Notes: a model not told the origin generated them from the sequence alone. A stretch of 11,676 nt of DNA from an uncultured Collinsella sp. (GCA_902478875.1 CABSMZ010000047.1:1-11676); one strand, 5' to 3'; shown: positions 1-7,481, numbered from the stretch's first letter. Numbers and translations: made by a program.

Positions 1-19
1 TGACATCGCCGAACCCGCA

Positions 20-144
20 GGGCAGAGAACAAGTTCCCTCCCGGCGCACTCCGCAGGACGCAAGAAGCCCTCGCCGCACGAAGTGCGCAGCGAGGGCTTC
101 TTGCATGTCCGAGGACGCGCCGGGAGGGAACTTGTTCTCTGCCC
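20..144. repeat. Nested 125-base inverted repeat (foldback)
   Basis: The outer arms, 20-47 and 117-144, are perfect 28-base inverted copies of each other. Between them, 56-59 pairs with 107-110, 60-74 pairs perfectly with 90-104, and CGCAC (75-79) pairs with GTGCG (83-87) around a GAA loop. Small bulges (AT at 105-106, CA at 88-89) and an unpaired stretch interrupt the stem. The whole block can fold into one very long hairpin. It starts 16 bases past the ilvE stop codon. No transposase and no obvious target-site duplication are visible. It may be a dispersed intergenic repeat or MITE-like element, or a terminator with extended arms. The inner bulges argue against a simple foldback assembly artefact, but its closeness to the contig end means that cannot be excluded. 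Confidence 0.75.
60..104 (-). terminator. Probable ilvE terminator (inner hairpin)
   Basis: A perfect 15-base stem (60-74 with 90-104) encloses a smaller 5-base stem with a GAA loop. One side reads GCAAGAAG and the other CTTCTTGC, so a T/C-rich tract follows the GC-rich part of the stem on either strand. It lies 57 bases beyond the ilvE stop codon and would end that minus-strand transcript. There is no pure T run, so the termination role is inferred. Confidence 0.5.
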
Positions 145-160
145 GGATAGGTAAGACAAA

Positions 161-1213
161 TTACGCGACGGTGTAAACCCAGTTGTGCTTGTCCTCGACA
201 GCACCAGACTGGATACCAGTCAGGGTCTCGCGAAGCTTCTTCATCACAGGGCCGATCTCGGTGTATCCAGCCGGGAAGGTCACGGTCTCGTCGGCGCCGT
301 AAACCTTGTTGTCGATTTCGCCAACCGGAGAGATGACGGCAGCGGTGCCGCACAGGCCGCACTCCACAAAGGTGCCGGCCTTGACCTCGGCCCACTCGAC
401 GGGGCGCTGGTCAACGGTCATGCCCAGGTCCTGAGCAACCTGAACGAGCGAACGACGGGTGATAGAGGGCAGGATGGAGTCGGTGTGCGACTGCGGAACG
501 ACGAGCGTGCCATCCTCTTTCACGAACAGGACGTTGGCGCCACCGGTCTCCTCGACATAGGTGCGGGACTCGGAGTCGAGATACAGGTTCTCGGCATAGC
601 CCTCGCGATGGGCCTCCATCGTGGGCTTAAGGGACATGGCGTAGTTCAGGCCGGCCTTGATGTTGCCGGTGCCGTGCGGTGCAGCACGGTCATACTCGGA
701 AACGCGCAGCTTGACGGGCTTGAGGCCGCCCTTAAAGTACGGACCGACCGGGGTCACGAGAATGCGGAACGTGTACTCAGGAGCGGGAGCCACGCCGATC
801 ACGTCACCGGAGCCGATCATAAACGGACGCACGTACAGGGTCGCACCGGAGCCGAAGGGCGGAACCCACGCGGCGTTGGCAGAAACGACCTGCTTGACGG
901 CCTCAACGAACTTGTCCTTGGGGAACGGGGGCATCTCGAGGCGCTGGGCAGAGTTATACATACGCTCAGCGTTCATGTCGGGACGGAAGCAGACGATGCT
1001 GCCGTCCTCGGCGGTGTAGGCCTTCAGGCCCTCAAAGACCTCCTGGCAGTAATGGAAGATACCGCCGCACTCGGAGACATGCAGGGTGTGGTCGGTGGTC
1101 AGGCCGCCCTCGTCCCACTCGCCATCCTTCCAATGAGCCTCGTAGCTGTAATCGGTCTTCATGTAGCCAAAGCCGAGGCTACCCCAATCGATATCCTTCT
1201 TCTCGACAGTCAT
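161..1213 (-). CDS. ilvE: Branched-chain amino acid aminotransferase
   Basis: This is a 350-residue cytosolic PLP enzyme. It exchanges the amino group between glutamate and the 2-oxo acids of leucine, isoleucine and valine, the last step of their synthesis and the first of their breakdown. It belongs to fold-type IV aminotransferases. The PLP lysine is K186 in GTGNIKAGLNYA. Further family landmarks are FEGLKAY near 60-66, FRPDMNAERM near 77-86, YVRPFMIG near 127-134, EETGGANVLF near 221-230 and CGLCGTAAVISPVG near 285-298. Length is normal for the family. The start chosen is ATG 1211-1213 because AAGGAG (1220-1225) sits six bases upstream. The reading frame stays open for 50 more codons, but that extension is arginine-rich and unlike the family. 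No other ilv or leu gene is in the window, so the gene seems to be transcribed alone. Confidence 0.95.
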   Translation of the reverse strand: MTVEKKDIDWGSLGFGYMKTDYSYEAHWKDGEWDEGGLTTDHTLHVSECGGIFHYCQEVFEGLKAYTAEDGSIVCFRPDMNAERMYNSAQRLEMPPFPKDKFVEAVKQVVSANAAWVPPFGSGATLYVRPFMIGSGDVIGVAPAPEYTFRILVTPVGPYFKGGLKPVKLRVSEYDRAAPHGTGNIKAGLNYAMSLKPTMEAHREGYAENLYLDSESRTYVEETGGANVLFVKEDGTLVVPQSHTDSILPSITRRSLVQVAQDLGMTVDQRPVEWAEVKAGTFVECGLCGTAAVISPVGEIDNKVYGADETVTFPAGYTEIGPVMKKLRETLTGIQSGAVEDKHNWVYTVA

Positions 1214-1219
1214 ATGTCG

Positions 1220-1225
1220 CTCCTT
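1220..1225 (-). promoter_or_regulatory. Ribosome binding site deciding the ilvE start
   Basis: AAGGAG on the minus strand ends six bases before the ATG at 1211-1213. It supports this start over the in-frame ATG at 1361-1363. Confidence 0.8.
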
Positions 1226-1366
1226 ACATACACAGTTGCATACTCGCGAACCCGCACGCAAGGACCGAGGCCGACCGCGTCGCAACGTCGCACGCCCGGA
1301 GCGTAGAGCCGGACGGGACACGCGAGCAGCATCAAAGCCGATGGCACGTCGATTCGCATGCACGAG

Positions 1367-1417
1367 ATTGTACTCCCCGCACGCGTCTGATAAAACGCTT
1401 TTCTTTAACTAAGTAAA
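1367..1417 (-). promoter_or_regulatory. Candidate ilvE promoter region
   Basis: Two overlapping candidates lie in the AT-rich stretch upstream of ilvE. The first is TTTACT (1412-1417), a 16-base spacer, then TTTTAT (1390-1395). The second uses TACAAT (1367-1372) as the -10 box with only a weak -35. Either would leave a GC-rich leader of roughly 145-170 bases before the start codon. CTTTA and TAAAG half-sites around the first -35 box could be an operator. No T-box motif or leucine-, valine- or isoleucine-rich leader peptide was seen in the leader. Confidence 0.4.
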
Positions 1418-1438
1418 GTATTTTCATTTGACCGAAGC

Positions 1439-1472
1439 AAAAAGGCCCGCCACCGTAAGCGGTGACGGGCCT
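1439..1472 (-). terminator. Rho-independent terminator of the DedA gene
   Basis: A 13-base stem (1443-1455 with 1460-1472, one G-T type mismatch) closes a four-base loop. It is followed on the minus strand by five T (1439-1443). It lies about 40 bases beyond the stop codon of the DedA-family gene. Confidence 0.85.
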
Positions 1473-1510
1473 CAACTGTACGGTCTGCGCGCTGGCTCGA
1501 GCTAGGCGTT

Positions 1511-2149
1511 CTATTTACCCAGCTTGGCCTTAACCAGACCGACCACGGTCGGGATGATCGACACGGCAACGATGCCGATAATCAGCAGCTCAAAGTGCTC
1601 CTGCACAAAGGGAATGCCGCCAAAGAAGTAGCCCAGCAGCGTAAAGACCGTCGACCAGGTAATGCCGCCCAGCACGTTAAAGACGACAAAGTTGCGCCAG
1701 TGCATGCCGCCCATGCCAGCGATAAAGGGCACAAAGGTGCGGATAAACGGGAAGAAGCGACCCAGGAAGATGGCCAGGTGACCCCACTTGTCCAAGAAGT
1801 CCTCGGACTTTTTGATGCGCTCGGGCGTCATGGCCTTGACCTTGCCCGAAGCGATGATCTTGCGGCCAAAGAAGTGACCGATCATAAAGTTGCACTGATC
1901 GCCCAAAATGGCAGCGGCCCATGCGGTGGCCAGAAGCGCCACGATGTTAAAGCCGCCGTTGTGGGCAAAGAAACCCGAGGCGAACAGCAGCGAATCACCG
2001 GGAAGGAACGGGAAGAACACCACGCCCGTCTCGATAAAGATGATCAGGAACACGCAGCCGTAGGCCATAAGCGGGCCGGCGGCGATCCAGCTGGCGATCG
2101 CGGTGCGCGGGTCCTTAAGCAGCTCGGCAATAAAATTGATGAAACCCAT
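1511..2149 (-). CDS. DedA-family (VTT domain) membrane protein
   Basis: This 212-residue polytopic inner-membrane protein belongs to the DedA/SNARE-associated family. Family members are linked to membrane homeostasis and proton-motive force, and some flip undecaprenyl phosphate or phospholipids. Visible landmarks are FIETGVVFFPFLPGDSLLFA near 38-57, GDQCNFMIGHFFGRK near 83-97 and the conserved arginine/proline block GRFFPFIRTFVPFIAGMGGM near 130-149. Hydrophobic segments lie near 24-45, 52-82, 137-146, 154-176 and 187-206. The start is the ATG at 2147-2149, with GAGAGG about ten bases upstream. The open frame runs 28 codons further, but that part is polar and unlike the family. The gene is alone on its strand, has its own terminator, and diverges from cysE. 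The family call is firm; the substrate cannot be read from the sequence. Confidence 0.9.
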   Translation of the reverse strand: MGFINFIAELLKDPRTAIASWIAAGPLMAYGCVFLIIFIETGVVFFPFLPGDSLLFASGFFAHNGGFNIVALLATAWAAAILGDQCNFMIGHFFGRKIIASGKVKAMTPERIKKSEDFLDKWGHLAIFLGRFFPFIRTFVPFIAGMGGMHWRNFVVFNVLGGITWSTVFTLLGYFFGGIPFVQEHFELLIIGIVAVSIIPTVVGLVKAKLGK

Positions 2150-2195
2150 GAAGTAAAACCTCTCAGTTGTGGGCGCGGATACGTCCAAGTTGACC

Positions 2196-2201
2196 AGTAT
2201 A
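2196..2201 (-). promoter_or_regulatory. Candidate -10 box for the DedA gene
   Basis: TATACT lies about 50 bases upstream of the start codon. The best -35 match, TTGCGC at 2222-2227, is 20 bases away, which is too far to be typical. The call therefore rests on the -10 box alone. Confidence 0.35.
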
Positions 2202-2325
2202 CGGTTGCGGTGCCCCCTCGTGCGCAACCCCACAAAAGCATGACTCCATTACCAGCAAGTTTGCATAACTGACACTTGTAGCGCAAAGCCGCCAAGATTG
2301 TCCTTTTTAATCCCTAGCGAATCGC

Positions 2326-2331
2326 TATACT
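2326..2331 (+). promoter_or_regulatory. Candidate -10 box for cysE
   Basis: TATACT sits 41 bases before the chosen GTG start, which gives a leader of about 35 bases. TTGTCC at 2299-2304 would be a -35 box only with a spacer of 21, so the -35 is unclear. The box lies inside the open frame upstream of the GTG, and this supports the shorter start. Confidence 0.4.
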
Positions 2332-2372
2332 TTATTGAATCGCATTGCCATGGCGCTAAGGGAGGGCGGCCG

Positions 2373-3077
2373 GTGAGCTTTATCAATACCATTCGCGAGG
2401 ACATCAAGACCGTCCAGGCGCAGGACCCCGCCGCGCAAAACGGTCTGGTCATCTTTCTTTCCTATCCTGGCCTGCACGCCAAGTGGAACCACGTGCCCGA
2501 GCACTGGCTGTGGGAGCACGGTCATCGCTCGCTCGCCCGCGTGCTCTCGCAAATCACCCGCCACATCACCGGCGTCGAGATTCACCCTGCCGCGCAGATT
2601 GGCAAGCACTTCTTTATCGACCACGCCATGGGCGTCGTCATCGGCGAGACCACCATTGTGGGCGACAACTGTGTGCTCTACCAGGGCGTCACGCTCGGCG
2701 GCACCGGCAACGAGACCGGCAAGCGTCACCCCACCCTGGGCAACAATGTCACGGTGGGCACGGGCGCCAAGGTGCTCGGCAACATCCGCATCGGCAACAA
2801 CGTCAAGATCGGCGGCAACTCGGTCGTCGTTAAGGACGTCCCCGACAACTGCACCGTCGTGGGCGTGCCGGGACGCATCATCAAGCGCAACGGCTACCGT
2901 GTGTTCGAGGAGAGTTTCGACGCCAAGCAGCATCGCGAGTACATGCCCGATGACGCCGCCGAGCAGTCCGCCCTCAACCGCCAGGGCATCACCGAGAATG
3001 CCCGCCGCGTCAAGGAACTCGAGCGAGAGGTGGCCGAGCTCAAGGCCCTCGTCGCCAAGCTCGTGGACGAACGCTAG
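2373..3077 (+). CDS. cysE: Serine O-acetyltransferase
   Basis: This 234-residue cytosolic enzyme transfers acetyl from acetyl-CoA to L-serine, giving O-acetylserine, the first step of cysteine synthesis. A short helical N-terminal part (about 1-65, with HAKWNHVPEHWLWEHGHRSL near 35-54) precedes a left-handed beta-helix of hexapeptide repeats (about 68-170). The histidines matching the E. coli catalytic pair are H84 in IDHAMGVVIGE and H119 in KRHPTLG; GGTGNETGKR is the acetyl-CoA/serine loop. It is the short CysE/EpsC form. The last 27 residues are charged heptads that look like a coiled coil, where other family members carry the tail that docks into cysteine synthase. The start is GTG 2373-2375, with GGGAGG eight bases upstream; an in-frame TTG 75 bases earlier lacks this support. 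No cysK is nearby. Confidence 0.93.
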   Translation: MSFINTIREDIKTVQAQDPAAQNGLVIFLSYPGLHAKWNHVPEHWLWEHGHRSLARVLSQITRHITGVEIHPAAQIGKHFFIDHAMGVVIGETTIVGDNCVLYQGVTLGGTGNETGKRHPTLGNNVTVGTGAKVLGNIRIGNNVKIGGNSVVVKDVPDNCTVVGVPGRIIKRNGYRVFEESFDAKQHREYMPDDAAEQSALNRQGITENARRVKELEREVAELKALVAKLVDER

Positions 3078-3115
3078 GAACGCAAGCGGCACAAAACGAC
3101 ATCGGCATCAACGCA

Positions 3116-3150
3116 AAGGCGCGCCAGGGAATTCATCCCCGGCGCGCCTT
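3116..3150. terminator. Bidirectional terminator between cysE and the ABC operon
   Basis: A perfect ten-base stem, AAGGCGCGCC (3116-3125) with GGCGCGCCTT (3141-3150), encloses a loop that holds a further GGG/CCC pairing. T-rich sequence follows on both strands (TTATTT on plus, TTTGCG on minus). The two flanking genes converge here, so it can end both transcripts. Confidence 0.8.
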
Positions 3151-3157
3151 ATTTGTG

Positions 3158-3188
3158 ATGTGGCAAAGAGACTGTCCCTTTGTCACAT
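3158..3188. repeat. 31-base palindrome reaching into the ABC stop codon
   Basis: Arms 3158-3172 and 3174-3188 match at 13 of 15 positions as an inverted repeat around the single base 3173; one of the two mismatches can form a G-U pair in RNA. The core reads GGCAAAGAGACTGTCCCTTT. The right arm overlaps by one base the stop codon of the minus-strand ABC gene (3188-3190). With the terminator at 3116-3150 this makes two hairpins in a row. It may be a member of a dispersed intergenic palindrome family, which a genome search could show. Confidence 0.6.
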
Positions 3189-5188
3189 TATGCGAACTGG
3201 CTCAGATAGAGGTCGGCGTAGGCACCCTCGGCAGCCAGCAGCTCCTTATGCGTGCCCTGCTCGATAATGTTGCCGTGATCCATGACCAAGATCAGGTCGG
3301 CGTCCACGATCGTCGACAGGCGGTGCGCGATCACAAAGCTCGTGCGCCCGCGCATGAGCGCGTCCATGGCACGACCGATGGCAAGCTCGGTACGCGTATC
3401 CACGCTTGAGGTCGCCTCGTCCAGGATGAGAATCGCCGGGTTATTGAGCAGCACGCGTGCGATGGTCAGCAGCTGACGCTGGCCCTGGCTGATGCTTTCG
3501 GCATCGTTGGCCACGCGCGTGTCATAGCCCTGCGGCATGGTGCGCACAAAGAAGTCGACCTGCGCGGCGCGCGCAGCCGCCACGATCTCCTCACGCGTCG
3601 CCTCGGGACAGCCGTAGGCGATGTTTTCGGCAATCGTGCCATCGAACAGCCAGGCGTCCTGCAGCACCATGCCAAACTGCTGCCGTAGCTCGCCGCGGTC
3701 CATGCGGCTCGTATCCACGCCGTCGAGCGTAATACGCCCGCCGTCAATCTCGTAGAAGCGCATGAGCAGGTTGATGAGCGTCGTCTTGCCCGCGCCCGTG
3801 GTTCCCACCACGGCAATCTTCTGGCCCGGCTCGGCGGTAAACGACACGTCGTGCATAAGCGGCTTGTCGGGCGAATAACCAAAGCGCACGTGCTCAAAGG
3901 AGACGCGACCCTCAACGCGACCCGGCAGCTTGGCGGCCTCGTCCGGCAGCGGATCGGCCTCCATCTCGGGCTCATCGAGCAGGTCGAACACGCGCTCCGC
4001 ACTCGCCAACGCGCTCTGCAGCGAGTTGAAGGTAAACGACAGCTGCGTCATGGGTTCGGACGCCTCGTAGATAAACTGGAAGAACGCCTGGAACACGCCG
4101 ACGGTCATGTGACCGGCAACCAGCATGCTGCAGCCCACCAGCGCGATCACGATCTGCGCCAGGCGGCCGATAAAGCGCACCGCAGGGCCGACGGCATTGA
4201 TCATAAAGTCGGCCTTGGCACTCACGCGTGCCAGCTCGCCCGAGGCCTGGTGCACCTCGGCAGAACTTTGGCGTTCGCGGTTAAACGCGCGGATCACCAG
4301 ACGGCCCGAATAGCCTTCCTCGACCGCACTCGTAATCTTGGACACCCACTCCTGGCGCTCGCCCGTCACATCGTGTGTGCGGCGCGAGACGACCTTCGTC
4401 ACCAGCAGCGACAGTGCCGTAAAGAACAGAAAGACGAGCGTAAGCTGCACGCTGAACACGAACATCACGCTCACAGCACCAACAACCGTGCCGATCGACA
4501 CGAGCAGCTGCAGCAATCCGCGCTGCATGCTCTCGGACATCTTGTCCAGGTCGTTGGTCGCGCGGCTGACGACCTCGCCGGGACGATGCGCGTCAAAATA
4601 GGCGAGCGGCAGACGGTTGAGCTTTTGCGCGATGCGGTTGCGCAGGCGCAGATTGAGACGCTCAGCGACGCTCGACATCAAAAAGCTCTGGAGCGCATAG
4701 AACGAGGCAGCGGCAGTCCAGATCATAAAGTAGACGAAAATGGTCTTGCCGCAGTTCTCCCAGGTGATGCTGAAAGTGGTGTCGTTGGCAAACGCCACCT
4801 GAATGTGGCCCCACAGCTCATCGATCACGCGGGCGCTATATGCCGGCGCGGCGGTGTTAAAGATGACATAGAACACAATGCTCGCGAACACGATATAGAA
4901 GCGCCAATGGTCGCCGGCAGCCTCACTCCACAGGCGGCGCACCGTCGCCCAGGTATCCCGAGGCGTCTCGTCCTCGTCTTCGTCGTCCACGTCGCGCATA
5001 CGCTCTGCCTCGGCGCGGGCGCGCTCGTCCTCGGCACGTTCGTTTTCCTCGTAGAGCGCTTGGCGGCGAGCCTCGCGCTCCGCCGCCTTGGCGGCTTCGT
5101 CCAGGTCGGGCGCGACGCCCGTCTCCTCGACTGTCTCTACAACCGCAGCGCCATCGACGATGCCCTGCTTCTTGAGCTCCTCGGTCAT
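3188..5188 (-). CDS. ABC exporter half-transporter B (catalytic ATP site)
   Basis: This 666-residue protein joins a six-helix membrane domain and an ATPase domain, as in type IV (formerly type I) ABC exporters of drugs or lipids. Membrane segments begin near 97; the ATPase spans about 425-666. Walker A is GTTGAGKT (462-469), the signature is SISQGQ (565-570, glutamine where LSGGQ has its first glycine), Walker B is ILILDE with the catalytic glutamate E591, and the switch histidine is H622. The partner encoded just upstream has a degenerate Walker B, so the two should form a heterodimer like BmrCD, LmrCD or TM287/288. Residues 1-90 are an unusual charged, glutamate- and aspartate-rich extension, probably cytosolic and helical. 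ATG 5186-5188 is the start because AAGGGAGG lies eight bases upstream; a GTG three codons earlier overlaps that site. The substrate is unknown. Confidence 0.93.
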   Translation of the reverse strand: MTEELKKQGIVDGAAVVETVEETGVAPDLDEAAKAAEREARRQALYEENERAEDERARAEAERMRDVDDEDEDETPRDTWATVRRLWSEAAGDHWRFYIVFASIVFYVIFNTAAPAYSARVIDELWGHIQVAFANDTTFSITWENCGKTIFVYFMIWTAAASFYALQSFLMSSVAERLNLRLRNRIAQKLNRLPLAYFDAHRPGEVVSRATNDLDKMSESMQRGLLQLLVSIGTVVGAVSVMFVFSVQLTLVFLFFTALSLLVTKVVSRRTHDVTGERQEWVSKITSAVEEGYSGRLVIRAFNRERQSSAEVHQASGELARVSAKADFMINAVGPAVRFIGRLAQIVIALVGCSMLVAGHMTVGVFQAFFQFIYEASEPMTQLSFTFNSLQSALASAERVFDLLDEPEMEADPLPDEAAKLPGRVEGRVSFEHVRFGYSPDKPLMHDVSFTAEPGQKIAVVGTTGAGKTTLINLLMRFYEIDGGRITLDGVDTSRMDRGELRQQFGMVLQDAWLFDGTIAENIAYGCPEATREEIVAAARAAQVDFFVRTMPQGYDTRVANDAESISQGQRQLLTIARVLLNNPAILILDEATSSVDTRTELAIGRAMDALMRGRTSFVIAHRLSTIVDADLILVMDHGNIIEQGTHKELLAAEGAYADLYLSQFA

Positions 5189-5189
5189 G

Positions 5190-6926
5190 CTACTCACCTC
5201 CCTTCATCTGCGATTCCGCGATTGCGCGGTACACCTCGCAGGTTTCCATGAGCTCGTCGTGCGTGCCTAGGCCCACGATCTCGCCGTCTTTGAGCACCAC
5301 GATCTGATCGGCATGCAAAATAGTCGAGATGCGCTGGGCGATGATGAGCACCGCGGCATCGCACGTCTCGTCCTGCAGCGCATGGCGCAGTGCCGCATCG
5401 GTCTTAAAGTCCAGGGCCGAAAAACTGTCGTCGAAGATATATAGATCGGCATGCTTCATGAGTGCGCGGGCAATCGCCAGGCGCTGGCGCTGACCACCCG
5501 AGAAGTTCGTGCCGCCCTGGGCCACCGGCGTATCGAGCCCCTGGGGCTGGTCGAGCACAAAGGTGCTCTGGGCAACCTCCAGCGCATGGAGCATGTCAGC
5601 CTCAGTCGCGTCTTCGTTGCCAAAGCGCAGGTTGCTCGCCACCGTACCCGAGAACAGCCATGCCTTCTGCGGCACATAGGCGATACGCCCGCGGATGTCG
5701 TCTTGCGAAAGGTCGCGCAGATCGATGCCATTCAGGCGAATGGCGCCCTTCGTGGCATCGTGGAAGCGAAGCAAGAGCTTGGCCACCGTCGACTTGCCCG
5801 AACCCGTCGAGCCTACAATCGCCGTGGTCTGGCTACGGCGACAGGCAAAGCTCAGGTCGCACAGGGTATCCTCGTCGGCATCGTCAAAACGGAACGACAT
5901 GTGGTCGAACACGGCCACCGCGTCGGCACCGTCAACAGACTCCGCCGCGCACGTGTCCAGCGTGCGCTTGCCGTCCACGATGCTCGGCTCAATCTCCAAC
6001 ACCTGCTGCGCACGGTTCAGGCATGCGGCGGCGCGTGGGAGCGTCAGAATCACCATCTGCGCCGTCATCACAAAGAACAGGATCAGGATCGCGTACTCCA
6101 GCACGGCCGAGATGCTACCGATTTGCATGGCGTGGACGCCCACGCGGTTGCCGCCCACCCACAGCACCGCCACCTCGGCGATATTCATCAAAAAGAAGCT
6201 GGAGCTGTCGAGACCCACAAACAGGTGGTTGACCTTGATGGCATTGGCCGCGTAATCGCTAAACACCTCGTCCAGGCGCTGCTCCTCGTGGCGCTCCTTG
6301 TTAAATGCGCGGATGACGCGCACGCCCACGATGTTCTCGCGCAGCACCACGTTCATGCGGTCGATAAAGCTCTGCAGGCGCATAAAGATCGGCGCGGCGT
6401 TGGCAACGGTAAAGACCGCCGCCACCAGCACGATCGCAACCACCACGCCCAGCAGCGTACCCATGGCGGGATCGATGAACCAAGCAAAAATGATGCCTGC
6501 CACGGCCAAGAACGGCACCGGCAGCACCAGCTGAATCGTCTGAAGGACAGCTTGCTGAATCACGTTGATGTCGTTGAGCGAGCGCGTGATCATCGAACCC
6601 GTGCCAAAGCGCTCAAAGTCGCTGGCGGACAGCTCGAGCGACTTGTCGTACACGGCATTGCGGATATCGCAGGCCACGTTGGCGGCCAGGCGCGCCGAAA
6701 GATAGCAGCCCAGCACCGTGCCGCCGCTGGCCATGCCGGTCGCGATAAGCATGTACAGGCCGTTGCGTAATATATAGTCGACATCACCCGTGGTAATACC
6801 GGTGTTGACCATGTTCGCCAGCATCGTGGGAACCAACAGCGTACCGACGTTATCTATCAGCACCGCAAACAGCGTCACCGCAATCAGACCGCGGTACGGC
6901 CTCATAAACCTCATTAAGAGTCGCAT
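5190..6926 (-). CDS. ABC exporter half-transporter A (degenerate ATP site)
   Basis: This 578-residue half-transporter has six predicted helices (near 13-38, 57-80, 132-151, 156-176, 243-258 and 274-297) followed by an ATPase domain from about 335. Walker A is GSTGSGKS (372-379), the Q-loop glutamine is 420, and the signature is FSGGQ (475-479). Walker B reads LYIFDD, so aspartate 500 stands where the catalytic glutamate should be, and the switch histidine is glutamine 531 (IIAQRIS). These substitutions mark the non-hydrolysing site of heterodimeric exporters. In the dimer its Walker motifs would pair with the atypical SISQGQ signature of half-transporter B, while its canonical signature would serve the active site of B. 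Its start overlaps the end of the marR-type gene by 13 bases, with GAGGGG just upstream, and its stop is one base from the B start. Multidrug export is likely but unproven. Confidence 0.93.
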   Translation of the reverse strand: MRLLMRFMRPYRGLIAVTLFAVLIDNVGTLLVPTMLANMVNTGITTGDVDYILRNGLYMLIATGMASGGTVLGCYLSARLAANVACDIRNAVYDKSLELSASDFERFGTGSMITRSLNDINVIQQAVLQTIQLVLPVPFLAVAGIIFAWFIDPAMGTLLGVVVAIVLVAAVFTVANAAPIFMRLQSFIDRMNVVLRENIVGVRVIRAFNKERHEEQRLDEVFSDYAANAIKVNHLFVGLDSSSFFLMNIAEVAVLWVGGNRVGVHAMQIGSISAVLEYAILILFFVMTAQMVILTLPRAAACLNRAQQVLEIEPSIVDGKRTLDTCAAESVDGADAVAVFDHMSFRFDDADEDTLCDLSFACRRSQTTAIVGSTGSGKSTVAKLLLRFHDATKGAIRLNGIDLRDLSQDDIRGRIAYVPQKAWLFSGTVASNLRFGNEDATEADMLHALEVAQSTFVLDQPQGLDTPVAQGGTNFSGGQRQRLAIARALMKHADLYIFDDSFSALDFKTDAALRHALQDETCDAAVLIIAQRISTILHADQIVVLKDGEIVGLGTHDELMETCEVYRAIAESQMKGGE

Positions 6927-7414
6927 GCGTCCCCCTCGCCCTTATCGTCAGTCTCGTTCTCGGCGGCCACTTGCCGTTTAAATGCCTCGCACTCTTCGTT
7001 AAGAACATGGGAGAACTTACCGACCAAGCGCATGATCTCGCACTGTTCCCACGGCTCGAGCGCCTCGAATGCCTGTTGCTCGGCTTTTTGCGCCGGCAAC
7101 GCGTAGCGCTTGGCAAACCGCACGCCTTCTTCGGTCAGTCGTACAACCTTGTTTTTACGACTGCCCTCGGCAAACTCCAACGTCGCAAGCCCTCGCGCCC
7201 TAAGCGTTTTAATCGCCGAATTGATGGTCTGTTTGCTGTAGAACCATTCACTCGTCAGCCGACTCACGGCAACGCTTCCGCCCGCTGCACTCGTGTCGAC
7301 GAGCATCCAGTAGGCGCAGTCCGAAAGGCCGCAGGCGCGCGAGAACTCCGAATAGATATGGTCGAGTCCATTGAGCAACCGATCGAAGTCGACCAGCGTA
7401 ACCGCACTATTCAT
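6914..7414 (-). CDS. MarR-family transcriptional regulator
   Basis: This 166-residue protein has the winged-helix layout of MarR regulators. The recognition-helix region is VAVSRLTSEWFYSKQTINSA near 48-67, followed by IKTLRARGLATLE and the wing EGSRKNKVVRLTEEG near 83-97. Helices for dimerisation lie at both ends. The C-terminal tail is acidic. It is the first gene of a minus-strand operon and overlaps the first exporter gene by 13 bases. Genes of this family next to exporters usually repress their own operon and release DNA when a ligand binds. Its promoter carries paired 14-base repeats that would suit such control. Start ATG 7412-7414 follows GGTGGG; the promoter is about 50 bases upstream. 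No cysteine-based redox sensor can be claimed from the sequence, although cysteines occur at 29, 33, 125, 142 and 164. Confidence 0.88.
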   Translation of the reverse strand: MNSAVTLVDFDRLLNGLDHIYSEFSRACGLSDCAYWMLVDTSAAGGSVAVSRLTSEWFYSKQTINSAIKTLRARGLATLEFAEGSRKNKVVRLTEEGVRFAKRYALPAQKAEQQAFEALEPWEQCEIMRLVGKFSHVLNEECEAFKRQVAAENETDDKGEGDACDS

Positions 7415-7432
7415 CTATCCCACCATTCAATT

Positions 7433-7481
7433 GTCCGATTTTTGACCAATTATGTGTCTCTAGATTAGTCCGAGTTTTGAC
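7433..7481. promoter_or_regulatory. Probable MarR operator: two direct repeats
   Basis: GTCCGATTTTTGAC (7433-7446) and GTCCGAGTTTTGAC (7468-7481) agree at 13 of 14 positions and start 35 bases apart. The second copy lies in the spacer between the -35 and -10 boxes and, with its flanks, is a perfect 5-base dyad, TAGTC-N8-GACTA (7467-7482 region). The first lies just past the expected transcription start, and its dyad is imperfect (TTGTC/GACCA). Binding by the downstream MarR-type protein is inferred. Confidence 0.55.

Noticed and set aside
185..1306. Long open frame opposite ilvE
   Set aside because: It is antisense to a gene with clear PLP-enzyme motifs and shows no protein family features; such shadow frames are common in GC-rich DNA.
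1214..1366. T-box or other riboswitch before ilvE
   Set aside because: No T-box core motif and no recognisable riboswitch consensus was found in the leader.
3851..5251. 466-codon open frame opposite half-transporter B
   Set aside because: The minus strand encodes an ABC protein with all expected motifs; the plus-strand frame is a histidine- and arginine-rich shadow.
5451..6770. 439-codon open frame opposite half-transporter A
   Set aside because: Shadow of the ABC gene with a composition typical of antisense frames and no ribosome site.
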